This document shows, one piece after another, positions 1 to 11,137 of a stretch of DNA of 64,000 nt. The notes under the pieces were generated by a model, which searched no databases, had not been told where the DNA came from, and worked only from the letters and a program-made list of their open reading frames with translations. The position numbers and the translations under genes are program-made. The stretch comes from Onchidella celtica (Eukaryota; Mollusca; Gastropoda; Systellommatophora; Onchidiidae). Position 1 is the first letter of the stretch. Each line of letters starts with the position of its first letter. The stretch spans positions 1,199,501 to 1,263,500 of the forward strand of contig OZ007580.1 of NCBI GenBank assembly GCA_963931925.1. The letters run 5' to 3'.

Positions 1-1614
1 TAGTTTTTATTTATATATTTTAATATCTGGGCGACCGCACGAATGCTGACAACGTGTTAGGCCGCCGAACCACTAGGCTGTAGCGTTTTGGTCCTGCACT
101 ACAGTAATACGCACCACAGGGAAGTTTATCAGAACTGATACGAGATCATAGAGTTGCTGTTTTTATAAGAACTAGTAAATCCACCCGTTCTCCGAACGGT
201 GAGTGGCAAACAAAACAAAAGAGATTGAGAGACTGCAAAGACAGGTTAGACAAATGCTGAGTTTTTTAAACTATTCGCTCACCGGACAATCATGGTCGCA
301 AAACTTCAGGGGGAAGTTCTTCCCCCCGTCCGCACCACTTACCAAAAAGTAAACAAACATAATTAATCTGATGACCTCCCCTAACCCGCGCTTTCCTTCC
401 TTCTTTCTTCTTTCTTTGTCCCATACAAATACTAAACCCAACCATTTGATAAGCCCGCTCAAAAGTTTTCTTGACTGGCGCGGACGGGCGGAGGACCTCC
501 CCTTCAGGGTATACACAACATTGTCTGTGTAACATTGTCAGCATCAAGCTGAGCACATGTCTTGTTTACTTTCAAGCAGGCCACGCTCAAAGGAAATGGC
601 ATATTCGATACTGTGTATCGGTTTTGCTCGCGCCCAGTAAAGAGGTTGAGGAATCGCCATCCATAACATACATTACGGCATCCATGCAGCTCGACAGGAT
701 AAAAAAACAGTAGGCCTAGGCCTAGATATACCAAAATTGTGAGTGTCTCGCTTAAAGGCCATGAAAATAAATGCTTAGACGTCATGCAGAAGTTTGCGCA
801 AAATGACAGCCTTCGATACTGAGTATCGATTGCTACACCGATATGCAACAATCATAAAAACTACACCAGGAATTTAGTCCGGGTTTAAACGCTAAGGCGT
901 TTCACAGTTTTCAAAAAAATATAAGATGTGGTCAAAAGCAAAAACTAAGCCATTCATGCAACTCGGCAGTATCAAAAACGGTAGTATGCAAACTTTCAAG
1001 TGTCTAGCGTGAATGGCCATGAAATGCATAGGCGTCACAGACAGTTTACCCCCTGCTCTCATTATTATAAGAAGAAGTGCTCCAAGTGTGGAAGTTTCGG
1101 TACAGACCATTGTTGTCCCCATATATTTTCTTGTGCCATTGTACAATATAGATCGGTTGAGCTCTCTATTTGTGTCTTTTCAAGACTTGCAGCTCCCCCA
1201 ACATTGAGCTAACATTCTCCAGCACGGATTCCAATCTGTTTCAGTGTGAGAAATGAAACTCCTCAAAATCGTTCAGCAACTTTCCAAACTCCCGTGAAAC
1301 TGACCGGGCGTTGACAAGGACAAACTGCATTGGATTAGTCTGGCCCTACGGTAAACCTCTTGAATATCGAATCATCGGAAATGGAAGTACCGTGGCCGCT
1401 TGAGTAAACATACAGAACGACTATTTTCATCTCGCTGAGTACGGATTCGCTGGCGACTAATCTTAAATTATTCATCGCAAAGCGGTACTCAAATCATCGT
1501 AAGTACTTTTTCTACAACGCCCGAAATCCCCACGCGCCTGTACGGTGTTTCATACATTTTTCAGACCAAAAAAAGTGTACAGAGTGACTTCCCCATATGG
1601 CAACATTGGGTTTT
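1..1614. other. Intergenic, no gene seen
   Basis: No open frame here has recognisable protein features. Two diverged copies of one segment can be seen at about 681-760 and 953-1030: both run from a CATGCA-CTCG-CAG start through AAGTGTCT or GAGTGTCT to GGCCATGAAA, about 270 bases apart. This looks like an old local duplication. Confidence 0.5.
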
Positions 1615-1870
1615 TGTTTGCACGGTCAATTTTGTTTTGGAAAGTCTTCGGGTTAGGTACAGGATTGGGATTTGATTTACATTTTTATTTTTTTGCAAAG
1701 TCTTGGGGTTAGGCAGAGGGTTAGGATTTAGTCTACAGCATTGGTCAGTCTTTTGGCAAAGTCTTCGGGTTAGGTACAGGTCTAGTCAGAGGGTTAGGAT
1801 TTGGTTTACAGCACTGATCGGATTTTTTCGGAAAGTCTTCAGGTTAGGTAGCGGGTTAGGTAGAGGTTAA
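1615..1870 (+). repeat. Degenerate GGTTAGG-containing tandem repeat
   Basis: Four diverged units are anchored by AAAGTCTT at about 1641, 1697, 1759 and 1832. Each is followed by a GGGTTAGG or GGTTAGG core and an A/T-rich stretch. Spacing of 56 to 73 bases shows indel decay. The motif resembles telomeric hexamers but the units are long and irregular, so I read it as a decayed minisatellite and not as interstitial telomere. Related sequence seems to recur near 15650, 51260 and 60727. Confidence 0.6.
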
Positions 1871-2114
1871 TGTGTGAACGTCACATTCCATAACGTGGTA
1901 AATTGCTGAAATTACCCCCCCCCCCCCCAATCACTGACCAGGATCCGGCGTACACAGATGTCCAGGCATGCGCACTAACAGAGACACAATCCAGAACGGA
2001 CCAATCACTGGGGTTTGTATTTCTTTGGGGTTTACGTCCGTTTGTCAGTATGAAATGTTTACATCAAAGACGTGGCCTGGGGCCCTCGTTAGAACTCAGA
2101 CCCGTAAGACACTG

Positions 2115-2192
2115 AAGTCTGCAGGATTCGAAACTGGGCCCCTCTGGCAACTTGGTCAAATGCTCTAACCGCAAGGCCACTGGGTCGGCAAA
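2115..2192 (-). repeat. tRNA-like segment, probable SINE head or tRNA pseudogene
   Basis: Read on the minus strand, 2161-2179 gives an A-box-like TGGCCTTGCGGTTAGAGCA and 2124-2134 gives a B-box-like GTTTCGAATCC. Spacing fits an internal RNA polymerase III promoter. I cannot fold a full acceptor stem, so an intact tRNA gene is unlikely. Sequence continuing on the minus strand towards 2030 could be the SINE body, but its end is not defined. The SINE reading is inference from the two boxes. Confidence 0.5.
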
Positions 2193-3879
2193 TTATGGAA
2201 GGCTGGTCTCTGATGAGAGCACACACACAAAACAAGCTAGAGTTTCGCTATCTCTCATGCCATGACTGATAACTGGCGCTGGAAGACAGGGGAAGAGAAG
2301 GCGCCCAATTGATGTAATCTGCTCAGGAGGAAAGAGAGGACGAAAGAAAGAAAGAATAAAGAGAAAGGAAAGAAAGAAAGTACAACTGACCACCCAGTGA
2401 GAACAAAGGAGAAAAGAAAAAAACGAGAAGAGAGAGAGATGTATAAGACATCAACATAATTATCGTTCTAGATGAATCAGGAAGAAAAACCACAGCAGTT
2501 TATCTGTATGTCTCCAGCCTGTTGCACAAAGTTCTTCCCGGAACGAACGGCAAATTACACAGATCAATTCTCATCCAACTAATCACGCCCACCAGACCAG
2601 ATAGAGATAAAATCGCAGCCAACAACTCCAGAACCAGATCTGGCAAAGCTACGGGGTTAACCCTCTAAAATCTACAGCGTCATAAATACATGAAATCTTA
2701 TTCAGCTAAAGACAATTGGTCATAGTTCTCATTTTTTACACAGTCAAATTACCTTACAAAAATGCAAGGTTGTTTGTTGTTTTCAAATAACCTGACAGAA
2801 TTTTCTAGACAAGTACACTGACGTAAAGGCACGATATGGCACCAGGAAACGGGTCTTTCGTAGGTATGTACGCCCGCTTGGGTGTGTGTGTAGTGGGGGG
2901 GGGGGGTGGGGTAGGAGGAAGATTCCGGAGCGTGTGTACATAGGCTTTTCATTCACGGCAATTTTCAATCAATTCAGTTGTTGGATAATAATGATCAAAA
3001 TCACGTTTCCATGGAAACAGCCAAGCAAACAATCCAACAGTTCATAGGAAACATTTCACATCAAAATTCTATCACGGACAGTCACCATTCTGCTGGCCGT
3101 GGGGGGGCTTCAACCCTCCCTCCCCCCCCCCCCCGCCCGCGGGCTTGGCTTTTTGTTTTTGATTTGGGGAGGGGGAGGGGTAGAGGAGATACCAAAATAT
3201 TGCCTTTAAATCGAAAGTAAACTTACTTACTTGGCCGACGACCCCAAACTGATCTTAACACAGTTCCGACATTGGACAAAATTTTCTTTCCTTTCCCACG
3301 TTGAGACCGTTCAAAACTATTATTTCAATTGCTCTGTCAACGCACTTTCAAACACAATAACACACAAACAAACAGACATATGGCTAACACAATAATACTC
3401 AAACAAACAGACATATGGCTAGACACACGGAAAAAGTTCTTTTATTACTCGGGGGCCTCAGTCCAAGGCTGTTGCGCCCCAATTCTTGTTTCTTGTTTCT
3501 TGCCTCTTACTGCTATCCAAACATCTAGGGACGCAAAAAATAAATGCGCATGTCGGACTCTGTGTAAATCTGTTTACCGGTGTAGCGGATCTAGCGATGG
3601 TTTGTCTAGGGTGACACACTGATTAGCCACTGTGGTCTCCCACAGGTCGGGAACTTTCCCAGTGTCTGTCTGTAACGTTTGTCCCTGACTGTAGCGGCTG
3701 TGTGTGTGTGTGTGTGTCTAGTCTCCCTCCACCCTCACTGGATCATGCACTTATTCATCCAATATTTATCTTTTCCATCCTTTCATTAACCCTCCCCCCC
3801 CTCCCTCCCCCGCGATCTCTCCATCTCACTGACTAATTATACCTCATGTACCAATGCTTTGCCCGTCTGCTGTCTTATT
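2193..3879. other. Intergenic, low-complexity patches only
   Basis: No gene is supported. Contents are a GA-rich stretch near 2330-2440, G/C homopolymer runs near 2897 and 3121, a two-copy direct repeat ending in ACAGACATATGGCTA near 3372 and 3408, and a short GT run near 3700. Confidence 0.5.
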
Positions 3880-4020
3880 TTTTCATCCATCCATCCACCC
3901 ACCTACCCATCCACCCTTCCGTCCATCCATCCATCCATCCATCCATCCATCCATCCATCCGTCCGTCCGTCCGTCCGTCCGTCCGTCCGTCCATCCATCC
4001 ATCCATCCATCCATCCATCC
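3880..4020 (+). repeat. CATC/CGTC microsatellite (left flank of element A)
   Basis: Tetranucleotide array of CATC with an inner block of pure CGTC units at about 3960-3990. It stops abruptly at 4020 where element A begins and resumes at 12322, so the array was split by the insertion. Open frames across it are artefacts of the repeat. Confidence 0.9.
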
Positions 4021-5204
4021 TGTCACAAATCCCAGACTGGGAGATGTAATAAGTTATGACAGGACAACAATCACGAACGAACAAGTTTAACACTTAACAG
4101 AACAACCCATCAGACTCACACATTTATTAAACATAATTATACAGATAATAGCGCAATTACATACATTATATTATTGAAATTAACTGCCGTACAACGGCCT
4201 TATTCTCACATGCACTCTTCCTCGGATCCACAACCCGGTAGTTACTTCCTAAAGACACTTCGGCCTCAGCCTCTCCCCTCAGGGTCTTAATAGCACATTA
4301 ATAATTCACTGGCACCGCAGTCTCTCAATATCACCTTCCTATTGTCATACACCTTAGCATTCCACTAGCACCTCAGCAGGGCAATAGCACATTATCATTT
4401 CAATAGCCCATCAACATGGCAATAGTACATTATCATTTCAATAGCCCATCAACATGGCAATAGTACATTATCACATTCACGCTCATATCTACGTCCCTGT
4501 CCGTGGCCAGACTGCCACGACTTTATGTGCCTCCACTGTCCTGCACCGACAGCCTCACTCTTGGCCTATGTGTGGCCTCCGGCCCTATGCTGGCCTATCC
4601 CCTGTGCTCACCGAGGTGGCTCTTTGGCCCGTCCCCGACACCTACAAGAATAACATTACATTAGTATAATACCCTACCATTTCTATTCACTCCACCTCTC
4701 CTTACAACCCATGAAGCGTACACACAATAGTTCACCTTTCACTCACCAACATCTTACGGTAACACACCTCCATCGGAGTACACAATACTCACTCGTGCTA
4801 CAAATCCATGAACTCACTTTCATCTATCGCTCATGGCGCACATTGCTATATCCAATATCAAGGACTTCCACATTCCTCACATATACTTATTTACCTCATG
4901 GTAATAGACGAATATAATACATCAATCATAATTATCAATCATCGTTTCACCTACCAGTCATCGCTGGAAAGACTCTCTCACTAGTCTTCTGACTGCTCCC
5001 CTTATGTTCGCCCACTGGGCTTTCTCTTGCGTCCGCTCTTTAGGACGTTCTAACTTGCAGTGACAGTAATACAGCGCTTTCGCCTCATTCAGACCCCCCA
5101 CCACTCATAACAGGCACGCTTTTCCTTACTTGTCTACGTGCGTTAATTTTACTCTCCTCCTTTCCCCCCGTAATTATTAACTATCGCTCACTCCACTCGT
5201 GACA
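4021..5204 (-). repeat. 3' LTR of element A
   Basis: 1184 bp. On the minus strand it starts TGTCACGAGTGG and ends GGGATTTGTGACA, giving the TG..CA ends. An AATAAA signal (plus-strand TTTATT at 4123-4128) lies about 100 bases before the LTR end. A 38-bp direct duplication near 4405-4480 (unit containing AATAGCCCATCAACATGGC) could be an enhancer-like repeat; that role is inference. Short open frames inside are not genes. Confidence 0.95.
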
Positions 5205-5225
5205 TCATCCCCCACCCCAAAAAAA
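5205..5225 (-). promoter_or_regulatory. Polypurine tract of element A
   Basis: Immediately inside the 3' LTR the minus strand reads TTTTTTTGGGGTGGGGGATGA and then the LTR. This is where plus-strand DNA synthesis is primed in LTR retrotransposons. The same tract precedes the 3' LTR of element B. Confidence 0.8.
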
Positions 5226-5557
5226 TTAATGCAATTAATTTCAAATCGCATCAAGATGACTGTCAACGAGTGAGCGTGAGCAATACTTACACAAAAAATG
5301 ACCTAGCAATTCCCCTAGTATATAAAATACCGAAATCAGGGGAAAATATGGGGATCAATATGCCCTGCAATATGCATATATGTATCACATCATGAATAGC
5401 TAACTAAACACAATATCTAATACAGAATCAAAAACCAATCAACCTATCAACCATTCTTCATATCATATTTATAATGTCAATATTTTAAAGTCGACTCATT
5501 CACACAGATCCTGTCAATGTTCCTGTCCTCCGATGTATAAGCTCCTGAACTCTTCCC

Positions 5558-8500
5558 CTAGGCTCGACTAAGGTAGTCGGCGATATGATTGCTGGTTCCT
5601 GGAATTGGTTGTATAATGAACGTATACGGTTGTAAAGCCAATACCCATCTAGACAAGCGTGGGCTGGACGAACGATTCTTCGACAAAAATGTTAGTGGCT
5701 TGTGGTCTGTCTGGATACAGAATTCTCGTCCCATGAGATAACGTCCTAATTTCTGGACGGACCACACAATGGCAAGACACTCACGCTCTATCACAGAATA
5801 CTTTCTTTCTCTCTGCAATAACTTCCTACTGACATAACATACAGGATGGAAACATTCGTTCTTCTCCTGTAGAAGACAAGCGCCGACACCAGAGTCCGAC
5901 GCATCCGTTCTGAGGATAAAATTAGATCGAAAATCGGGTAATATCAGAATGGGTGACGATGATAATGCTGTCACCAAATTATCAAATGCTGTCTGACACT
6001 CAGACGTCCACTGGACCTTATCGGGTTGTCCCTTCTTAGTAAGGTCAGTAAGAGAAGATGACAAGGAGGAAAAATTTGGAATGAACTTTCTGTAATAATT
6101 TAAAATTCCCACTAAGCTTCTGACTTGTTTCTTTGTTTTTGGGATTTGCAACCCTACTAATTTGTCAATTTTTGTTACTTCAGGTCTCTGAACACCTCTA
6201 CCCACGATATGTCCTAAGAACACTATCTCTGGACATGCCAATTCCATCTTTGCGGGTTTAGCAGTTAACCCAAAATGACGTAATCGTTGAAAAATTACTG
6301 TTAGTGTCTGAATATGATCAGACCATGTCGACGTATGACATGCTATATCGTCAAAGAATGACACGACATTAGGTATGTCCTTCAACACCAGTCTCATTAA
6401 TCGTGCAAACGTCGCTGGCGCGTTTACCAACCCAAATGGCATGACCTTAAATTGGAATAATCCAATGGGCGTTTGGAACGCCGTGTATTGTTTAGACTCC
6501 TCAGTAAGAGGGATTTCCCAATAACCTTTCGTTAAATCTATCTTGGAAAACCACGTGGACCCGGCCAATGAAGCTATTAATTCCTCCTGAAACGGAATAG
6601 GCTCCCTATCGCCTACCGTAATATTGTTCAATCTTCGAAAATCAATACAGAACCGCACCGATCCATCAAGTTTTTTCACGAGGACGATGGGTGATGAATA
6701 CGGCGATGTTGATGGTTCTATCACATCTAACTTCAACATTGACTCAACTTCCTTTATAACTCTATCTCTCGAAGAAAAAGGCAGCGGATAAGGTCTAAGA
6801 AATACTGGCTTATCCGAAGTCAACTTTATTTGGTGCTGGATCACCGTAGTGCGACCCGGCAAATCCGTAATAACATCCGGGAATGACGCTAACAGGGTCT
6901 TAAGTTCCCTACTCCTTGAACTCGTACGGTCAGGGTTAATTTTTACGTCCCTGTAACCTTGTGTCGGAGTTAACTCCGGCAATTGAATTTGTAACTCTTC
7001 CTGCGCCTCGGTGTCGCTTACGTCACAGTCCAACTGGTCTACGACCCCCGTACAAGCAGTAGAGAAGACCGTCTCCTCTGGTCTTGTCTGTGCACACAGA
7101 TACTGTGGTCTCTCAGAAAATCTCTGTAGCATATTAACATGGAAAACCTTACTCGTTCCATCAATGTGGATAGCGTAATCTACCTTTGAAACAACTCGCT
7201 CAATAACATAAGGACCTTTCCATGTTATCAATAACTTATTATGGTCCGTAGGTAACAACAATAGGACCTTGTCTCCTGGCTTAAAAATTCTCAATTTGGA
7301 ACCTCTATCTTTATAGTCTTTTGCTCTTTTCGAAGCGATACTAGAAGCTTCTTCTGCTATAGTGCGCGCTGAAGATAATCTTTCTCTTAAATCAACAAGG
7401 TACTGAAACACCGAAATCTGCTCATCGTCTCCCGATGATGGCGACGTCATCATGTCCCGAAGAACATCAGTTGGGCCCCTAGGGCTACGACCATACATCA
7501 TTTCAAACGGCGAGAATCCCGTTGACTCCTGCCGTACCTCTCTGTACGCGAATAATACTGCAGGGATATATCTATCCCAATCTTTAGGGCGATCAGCAGC
7601 TACCTTACGCAGCATCGACTTTAACGTCGAGTTCAATCTCTCGCACATGCCATTAGCCTGCGGATGATAAGGGGTGGTAGTGATGGGTTGTATGCTGAAT
7701 AAGCGAAACAATTCCTTCATCATCTCCGAAGTAAATTGCGCGCCCCTATCAGACAAAATTTGTTCTGGTATTCCTACCCTAGCGAAAATTGCAAACAACG
7801 CTTCCGCGACTGCCTCAGACGTTATGGTCCGCAGAGGAACCGCCTCTGGCCATCTCGTAGCATTACATATGACCGTTAAGAAAAATCGATTCCCCCTATC
7901 GGTAGCTGGGTGAATGGGGCCAACAATGTCTATCGAAACCTTTTTAAACGGTTCCGAAACCGTGGGGATCTTTTGAAGAGGAGCCTGGGGTGTACGACCC
8001 TTATGCGTCGTCTTTTGGCACGCACTGCATGTCTTACAATACATTTGTACATCTCTGTGGATAGATGGCCAGTAAAAATTTTTAAGAACCCTTTCTTTGG
8101 TTCTAGCTATACCCATATGACCCGCTAATGGGACATCATGTGCCAAATGCAATACTGTTGCGATAAGCAACGCTGGCACAACGACCTGCTTTAAAATGGA
8201 GGCCACCGTTACATACTTACGGAACAGAATGCACGCCTGAAAAAAAAAGGAAGACGACCCGTTCTTATATTTCCTCGTTTTCTCCGTTCGCGCCTCCTCA
8301 AAACATGGACTCAATGATGGGTCCTCCTTTTGTAATGTCGCCAAGCGCTCTGGTGTGATATCCAGGTTGACCGCTGGCGTTGCCAAAGGTCTAATCTTAC
8401 TTTTATCACCTACCTGTCGACGTGTCTCGACTGCGGCACAAAAGTCAATACCTTTTGATTGAGACCATGCCTGCACATTCTCCTCGGAAGGGGAAACTAC

Positions 8501-10141
8501 CCGAGATACATTACCAATGATGAGCTGGGCGCCTGGAAAACAACCAACGACTGCTTCGACTTCCCCGCTAAGGAAAGGTGTATCTATCACTATTCTTGCC
8601 ATGGGTAATTTCTCAATGGCCCCTGAAAATTGGATGCACGGGACAGTCTCACCTGTAAGCTGTGAATCCCGAATGCAGTCCCTATGCACTCCCACAACGG
8701 TAGATCCTGTGTCACGTAAAACCGAGACCGGTTCGTCCCCAACAAACCCCGGATAAACCCTAAGACCACCTCCTGTATGACATGAATTTATAACGGGGAT
8801 CTTTCTCCCACAAGGTAAAACACCGGAAGATAATAACTTCTCACAACTGGGACACTTAGAATACTGTCCGCCTCCGTTGTCCGATGTAACACACGCAGCC
8901 GCATGATGAAATTTATTAGGGGAACATGGACTGGAGCTACTGTCCACGTTCGCCGCTATCCTACCTGCAGGACAATTCACGCTGATGTGATCTGCTCTTC
9001 CGCAGTTCCAACACTTCGCGGCCCTACACTCGCGTGAAAAGTGACCCACGCGTCCGCAAGTCCAACACTCCGCTCCCTGTGCTGCACTAGGCCTGGGTCC
9101 CCGTGACCCATCGCGACCGGAACTAAAGTCCCTATGCCGTCGGTCATCGGCAAAGGTCACAAATCGCCCCCGGCCATTACCGCGACCTAGCCCTCCTGCT
9201 CGGTCAAACTTACCGGATCCATATGCAGGTGATTGGTGATAGCCCCTACGCTGCCCCTGGGCTTGCCCACTATAGGCACCACGCTGTCGCGACCTGTCTT
9301 TATGTCCTGTCGGCGATCCCTCGACAACGGCGACGTACCCAGCATCTTGGACGTACGCCCTCGCCACTGGTTTGGACGGATGTGCCGTACGGTATGCTTC
9401 CGCCAACTTAGACGCCTCCTGCACCGTCGCGGGTTCGTTTTCTTTCAGGAAAGCCACCAGATCTTTATGGCACGACGCGTACAGCTGGTCACGGATCATT
9501 AGGTCTTTTAATTTAGTAAAATCCGCGCCAACATGCGCCAAGTCTACCCAGTTCGCGAAATATTCCGTCAATCTCGCGACGAAGGCAGCAAAGTCCTCCC
9601 TGGTATCCGCACGTGCCCGCCTAAACTGCTCCCGGAAATATTCCTCGGTACGCGCAAATCGGCGAAGCAGCAAAGCCTTCAGCTTATCGTAATCTTGCAC
9701 GTCTTCGCGCTGTAGCTCTTTAAAGTAGGTTAACGCTCGCCCCTGCAATAGAGACGCCAGGTACGTGGACCATAATTCCTTATTTTTCCCCCATTGCAAT
9801 TGTGCGTTCAGTTCGAACCTGTAAAGGAAGGCGTCTATGTCGTCCTTCCGGTCGTCGAACGTAGGGAGCTTAATCCTAACGCCACCTTTATTGTGTACCT
9901 GCCGCTCAACTGTTTCCGTTGGCGTATTCTTTTTGCTTTCTAATTCCGCAATCTTTACTTGCGCCTCTATCTCCTTTAACTTTAACTCCCTCTCCTGCTC
10001 CTGAGCCTCTTTTTCTCGCTCTCTATCTTTAGCACGCTCCTCGCGCAACTCTGCCTGCTGCTCTTTAATCCAGCCGCGTAGCTCCTCTCCCTCCAGGCCA
10101 AGTTCCTTACCCAACTTCATTAGTTGTTGGAGTTCCGCCAT
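5558..10141 (-). CDS. Gag-Pol polyprotein with integrase before RT (Gmr1-like)
   Basis: One 1527-codon frame. The ATG at 10141 has A at -3 and G at +4. Domains in order: charged coiled-coil N terminus (about 1-75); Gag core (about 80-255); basic linker; two CCHC knuckles, CWTCGRVGHFSREC at 359-372 and CWNCGRADHISVNC at 377-390; retroviral-type protease with D-T-G at 477-479; integrase with an HHCC zinc region and catalytic D738, D798, E834 (35 residues between the last two); GPY module near 975; reverse transcriptase with FFDD at 1262-1265 in place of YxDD; RNase H starting near D1413 and running to the C terminus (ends ADYLSRA). Nothing follows RNase H, so integrase is truly internal. That order is copia-like while the RT, RNase H and GPY sequence are gypsy-like, matching the Gmr1 group. 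No frameshift separates gag from pol and no env frame is seen. Confidence 0.95.
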   Translation of the reverse strand: MAELQQLMKLGKELGLEGEELRGWIKEQQAELREERAKDREREKEAQEQERELKLKEIEAQVKIAELESKKNTPTETVERQVHNKGGVRIKLPTFDDRKDDIDAFLYRFELNAQLQWGKNKELWSTYLASLLQGRALTYFKELQREDVQDYDKLKALLLRRFARTEEYFREQFRRARADTREDFAAFVARLTEYFANWVDLAHVGADFTKLKDLMIRDQLYASCHKDLVAFLKENEPATVQEASKLAEAYRTAHPSKPVARAYVQDAGYVAVVEGSPTGHKDRSRQRGAYSGQAQGQRRGYHQSPAYGSGKFDRAGGLGRGNGRGRFVTFADDRRHRDFSSGRDGSRGPRPSAAQGAECWTCGRVGHFSRECRAAKCWNCGRADHISVNCPAGRIAANVDSSSSPCSPNKFHHAAACVTSDNGGGQYSKCPSCEKLLSSGVLPCGRKIPVINSCHTGGGLRVYPGFVGDEPVSVLRDTGSTVVGVHRDCIRDSQLTGETVPCIQFSGAIEKLPMARIVIDTPFLSGEVEAVVGCFPGAQLIIGNVSRVVSPSEENVQAWSQSKGIDFCAAVETRRQVGDKSKIRPLATPAVNLDITPERLATLQKEDPSLSPCFEEARTEKTRKYKNGSSSFFFQACILFRKYVTVASILKQVVVPALLIATVLHLAHDVPLAGHMGIARTKERVLKNFYWPSIHRDVQMYCKTCSACQKTTHKGRTPQAPLQKIPTVSEPFKKVSIDIVGPIHPATDRGNRFFLTVICNATRWPEAVPLRTITSEAVAEALFAIFARVGIPEQILSDRGAQFTSEMMKELFRLFSIQPITTTPYHPQANGMCERLNSTLKSMLRKVAADRPKDWDRYIPAVLFAYREVRQESTGFSPFEMMYGRSPRGPTDVLRDMMTSPSSGDDEQISVFQYLVDLRERLSSARTIAEEASSIASKRAKDYKDRGSKLRIFKPGDKVLLLLPTDHNKLLITWKGPYVIERVVSKVDYAIHIDGTSKVFHVNMLQRFSERPQYLCAQTRPEETVFSTACTGVVDQLDCDVSDTEAQEELQIQLPELTPTQGYRDVKINPDRTSSRSRELKTLLASFPDVITDLPGRTTVIQHQIKLTSDKPVFLRPYPLPFSSRDRVIKEVESMLKLDVIEPSTSPYSSPIVLVKKLDGSVRFCIDFRRLNNITVGDREPIPFQEELIASLAGSTWFSKIDLTKGYWEIPLTEESKQYTAFQTPIGLFQFKVMPFGLVNAPATFARLMRLVLKDIPNVVSFFDDIACHTSTWSDHIQTLTVIFQRLRHFGLTAKPAKMELACPEIVFLGHIVGRGVQRPEVTKIDKLVGLQIPKTKKQVRSLVGILNYYRKFIPNFSSLSSSLTDLTKKGQPDKVQWTSECQTAFDNLVTALSSSPILILPDFRSNFILRTDASDSGVGACLLQEKNECFHPVCYVSRKLLQRERKYSVIERECLAIVWSVQKLGRYLMGREFCIQTDHKPLTFLSKNRSSSPRLSRWVLALQPYTFIIQPIPGTSNHIADYLSRA

Positions 10142-11122
10142 TTCACAGATTTATGGTTACGGTATATATTATGAAAACGGCTAACCTGTCGGTATGATCA
10201 CTAACGACACGACCAGAGACCTGAGATCACACCAGATATAACAATACCCAATTGTCTCAAATACAATTCAGAAATTTACCTACTTCCTAACTAATTCTAT
10301 ATTCATTAAATGTATAGCACTATTAATAATAAAAAAGAATAGAAACGACCAGAATGAAGAACTTCAGAAGAAGGACCACAAGTACGTCAAGGACAACGAA
10401 CCAGACTAGGACAAAGCTTCTACAAAAAAACTATAATGGGAAAAAAAATGCAACCTAACTACGCCGATTACACTACACGGTACGAACAAGAACAGAGTCT
10501 GAAAAAAAAGAACGTATCTACAGATAGGTAAGAGAGGGACAAGAGAAACGTCTTCCTAAAACAATGAGGAAGATGGAACGCCACAATCTAAACAAAAATA
10601 CAGGTCCCTACAGAACTGTTCACTGTGATGAGCGTGGTTCCTAGATTAGCCCACCTCCCGAAGAGGACAAACCAATTTCACCACAGCAAACCCGCGCCAC
10701 CGCCCGTATAATCAATTACAACGAAAACAGCAAAAACAGAGAAAAAGACAGAAGAAAAGACAGCCCTCAATCCAGGGTACAAAATTTCAGTTTCACTTAA
10801 CTTTCAGCCTTATGAGTTTAAGTCCTCCCCTTAATCGGAGCTCTGGCTGCTTGTCTCCTCAGGCTGCACGCACACACACTGTCTCTCTGAAAGTTTAAGT
10901 ACACATTAGTACATTTTTATAGCAATACATGCATCAATACATATTCATCAATATACATAAATCATATCATCATGAAATTTCCATTCATCCCACGAACAAA
11001 GACAACACAAATTCCTACCACAAGATAAGTATTACGTGGACAAAACTAAAGTAACAAAAGCCCACTGAAAAATACCTACTAACTAACTACAACTAAATAT
11101 TACGAAAATGGACGAGTCACAA
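10142..11122 (-). other. 5' leader of element A
   Basis: About 980 bases between the primer binding site and the gag ATG, with no long open frame. It matches the leader of element B with many small differences, so it is part of the element. It probably contains packaging or dimerisation signals, which I cannot locate. Confidence 0.75.
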
Positions 11123-11136
11123 CGGACGAGCCCCCA
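11123..11136 (-). promoter_or_regulatory. Primer binding site, tRNA-Pro type
   Basis: The minus strand reads TGGGGGCTCGTCCG one base inside the 5' LTR. These 14 bases equal the start of the classic tRNA-Pro primer binding site known from murine leukaemia virus; the match then stops (TTGT follows). The flanking TTGTGAC occurs on both sides of the site, which matters for the triplication in element B. Confidence 0.8.
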
Positions 11137-11137
11137 A

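Noticed and set aside
1615-1870. Interstitial telomere repeat.
   Set aside because: GGTTAGG motifs sit in units of 56-73 bases with unrelated filler, not in a hexamer array.
4454-4917. Two short frames repeated exactly at 11571-12034.
   Set aside because: They lie inside the LTRs of element A, so the duplication is that of the LTR, not of a gene.
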